NCBI GenBank assembly: GCA_046726015.1
Contig: JBKOZS010000054.1
Span: 1 to 64,000, forward strand
Direction: 5' to 3'
DNA: 64,000 bases
From: QHWT01 sp046726015
GTDB taxonomy: Bacteria > Acidobacteriota > Vicinamibacteria > Vicinamibacterales > 2-12-FULL-66-21
Notes under the pieces: generated by a model
What the model saw: only the letters and a program-made list of their open reading frames with translations
Databases searched by the model: none
What the model was told of the DNA's origin: nothing
Shown: piece by piece, positions 62,829 to 64,000 of the stretch
Position numbering within the stretch: position 1 is the first letter of the stretch
How the letters are laid out: every line of letters starts with the position of its first letter
Translations under genes and position numbers: made by a program

Positions 62829-63586
62829 AGCGCCCTCGCTTCCTCGCGCAGGCGCTTGACGAGATCCTTTGCGGCGTCGGCGGGGCTGCCGGAAATCATC
62901 TGTGTCTTCTTGCCCTTCTCGGGGAAGTACACGCTGGCAATCTTCTGCAAGGGCTGCGGCGCCGCGGCGGGCGTGACCTTCTTGATCTCTTTCTTCTTCG
63001 CCGCCATGATCCCCTTGAGCGTCGCGTAACGGAGCTGGTTGATGCCGCTCTGGATCGTCAAGAGCGCGGGAAGGGGCAGCGTCACCCACTGGAACCAGCC
63101 GCCTTCGAGCTCTCGCTTCACACGGAGGGTCCCCTCTGAAGCCTGGACCTCCATGATGATCGTCGCGTGCGGCATGCCGAGTTTCTCTGCGAGAAGCACC
63201 CCGATCTGGCCAAAGCCCTGATCGTCGGACTGCAATCCGGTCAGCACGAGATCGACCCGCTCTGCCGTGATCGCGTCGGCAAGCGCCTGCGCGACGGCGT
63301 TCGCATCCGCGGTCGCGAGCGCGTCCGATTCGACGTGAATCGCGCGATCGGCGCCGCGGGCCAGCGCCTCGCGGATCACCTGCGCCGCGCGCGCCGGGCC
63401 GGCCGAGCACACGATGACCTCACCGCCGTGCTTCTCCTTCAGACGCAGCGCTTCTTCCAGGGCGTAGGCGTCCGGCTCGTTCAGTTCGAAGCTGGCATCC
63501 TGGTCACGGATCCAGGTCTTTCCCTCGTTCACGCGCAGTTGCCATTCGCGCGTGACGACCTGCTTGATACAAACGACAATTTTCAT
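62825..63586 (-). CDS. etfB: Electron transfer flavoprotein subunit beta
   Basis: AMP-binding subunit of ETF, 253 residues from the ATG at 63586, where the family begins MKIVVCIKQVV. Signature parts are NEPDAYALEEALRLKEKHGG, TGLQSDDQGFGQIGVLLAEK and the recognition loop region INQLRYATLKGIMAAKKKEI. An alternative start at 63610 would overrun the gap and is less likely. Confidence 0.95.
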   Translation of the reverse strand: MKIVVCIKQVVTREWQLRVNEGKTWIRDQDASFELNEPDAYALEEALRLKEKHGGEVIVCSAGPARAAQVIREALARGADRAIHVESDALATADANAVAQALADAITAERVDLVLTGLQSDDQGFGQIGVLLAEKLGMPHATIIMEVQASEGTLRVKRELEGGWFQWVTLPLPALLTIQSGINQLRYATLKGIMAAKKKEIKKVTPAAAPQPLQKIASVYFPEKGKKTQMISGSPADAAKDLVKRLREEARAL

Positions 63587-63634
63587 TGTTTGGCGCTCGG
63601 GGCCGGCCATCTAACATCGACCGTCCTCCGCCTT

Positions 63635-64000
63635 CTATTCCTCATACCGCTTCAACAGCAGCGTACCGTTCGTGCCGCCGAAGCCGAACGAGTTCGACAC
63701 CGCGTAGCGGATCGGCATGGGGCGAGCCTTGTGCGGCACGTAGTCGAGGTCGCACGCGGGATCCGGCGTATCGAGGTTGACGGTGGGAGGCGCGATCTGG
63801 TGCTTCACGGCAAGCGCCGTGATGCCGGCTTCAAGGCCGCCGGCGGCGCCGAGCAGGTGACCGGTCATCGACTTGGTCGACGACATGGCGAGCTGGTACG
63901 CGTGCGCCCCAAACAACGATTTCACGCCGAGCGTCTCGGTGGGATCGTTGATGGGCGTGGAGGTGCCGTGCGCGTTGATGTAGTCCACGCTCGTCGCCTG
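63635..64000 (-). CDS. fabF: 3-oxoacyl-ACP synthase II, C-terminal part (cut by window edge)
   Basis: Only the last 121 residues are in the window. The frame continues past position 64000, so this is the window edge and not a truncation. The catalytic histidine is in YINAHGTSTPINDPTET. The conserved lysine region is SSTKSMTGHLLGAAGGLEAG, with the second His in GHLLGAAG. The C-terminal loop is SNSFGFGGTNGTLLLKRY. It elongates fatty acids in the type II system. It lies 48 bases upstream of etfB on the same strand. Confidence 0.95.
   Translation of the reverse strand, partial: QATSVDYINAHGTSTPINDPTETLGVKSLFGAHAYQLAMSSTKSMTGHLLGAAGGLEAGITALAVKHQIAPPTVNLDTPDPACDLDYVPHKARPMPIRYAVSNSFGFGGTNGTLLLKRYEE

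Overview
The window is 64 kb of GC-rich DNA, densely packed with complete genes, from a diderm bacterium. LptE, a TonB-dependent receptor and a periplasmic PPIase imply an outer membrane. The best fit is Acidobacteriota, probably a Vicinamibacteria-like lineage. The reasons are an orphan two-repeat FtsX/MacB permease of the type first named in acidobacteria, an Oar-like TonB receptor with a carboxypeptidase-regulatory-like N-domain, bacillithiol synthesis (bshC), Ser/Thr-kinase-like proteins and PEGA domains. This assignment is inference from gene content. No tRNA, rRNA, CRISPR array, insertion sequence or phage gene was seen.

Layout. 1-7.6 kb is a myo-inositol locus: iolD points left, and a ribose-type ABC importer (ATPase, permease, binding lipoprotein) with iolG and iolB points right. 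7.8-10.1 kb is the orphan permease. 10.1-17.7 kb is a leftward operon: PEGA pseudokinase, carA, carB and a PfkB sugar kinase, with overlapping or near-touching junctions. 17.9-26.7 kb holds bshC and, convergent to it, a TonB receptor / secreted PIG-L deacetylase / argH operon. 26.9-32.5 kb holds a class A PBP, a lipoprotein PPIase, an XdhC-like protein and an amidohydrolase. 32.6-36.2 kb is the heat-shock cluster hrcA-grpE-dnaJ-prmA behind a perfect CIRCE operator, with dnaK missing. 36.3-44.4 kb holds rsmE, a Ser/Thr kinase with a zinc-ribbon tail, a giant secreted galactose-oxidase-like protein with all copper-radical residues, a cytochrome c domain protein and a heavy-metal-binding-domain protein. 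44.6-54.9 kb is housekeeping: ilvE, pilT, a secreted orphan, recX, alaS, a lytic transglycosylase, an S4 protein, rpsT, holA and lptE. 54.9-64 kb holds leuS, an HDAC-like deacetylase divergent from a single-domain response regulator, a DUF374-type acyltransferase, ETF-QO/etfA/etfB and the 3' end of fabF.

The least-explained signal is between the genes. At least eleven intergenic gaps are filled with degenerate repetitions of a short word, often in both orientations so that the gap folds as a long imperfect hairpin. Some words are reused at loci tens of kilobases apart, so local slippage alone does not explain them. A second family, with a GGGGCGAAGCCCC hairpin, occurs at three loci. Independently, eight genes carry a TANNNT -10 hexamer only 6-10 nt before the start codon, which suggests leaderless transcripts.
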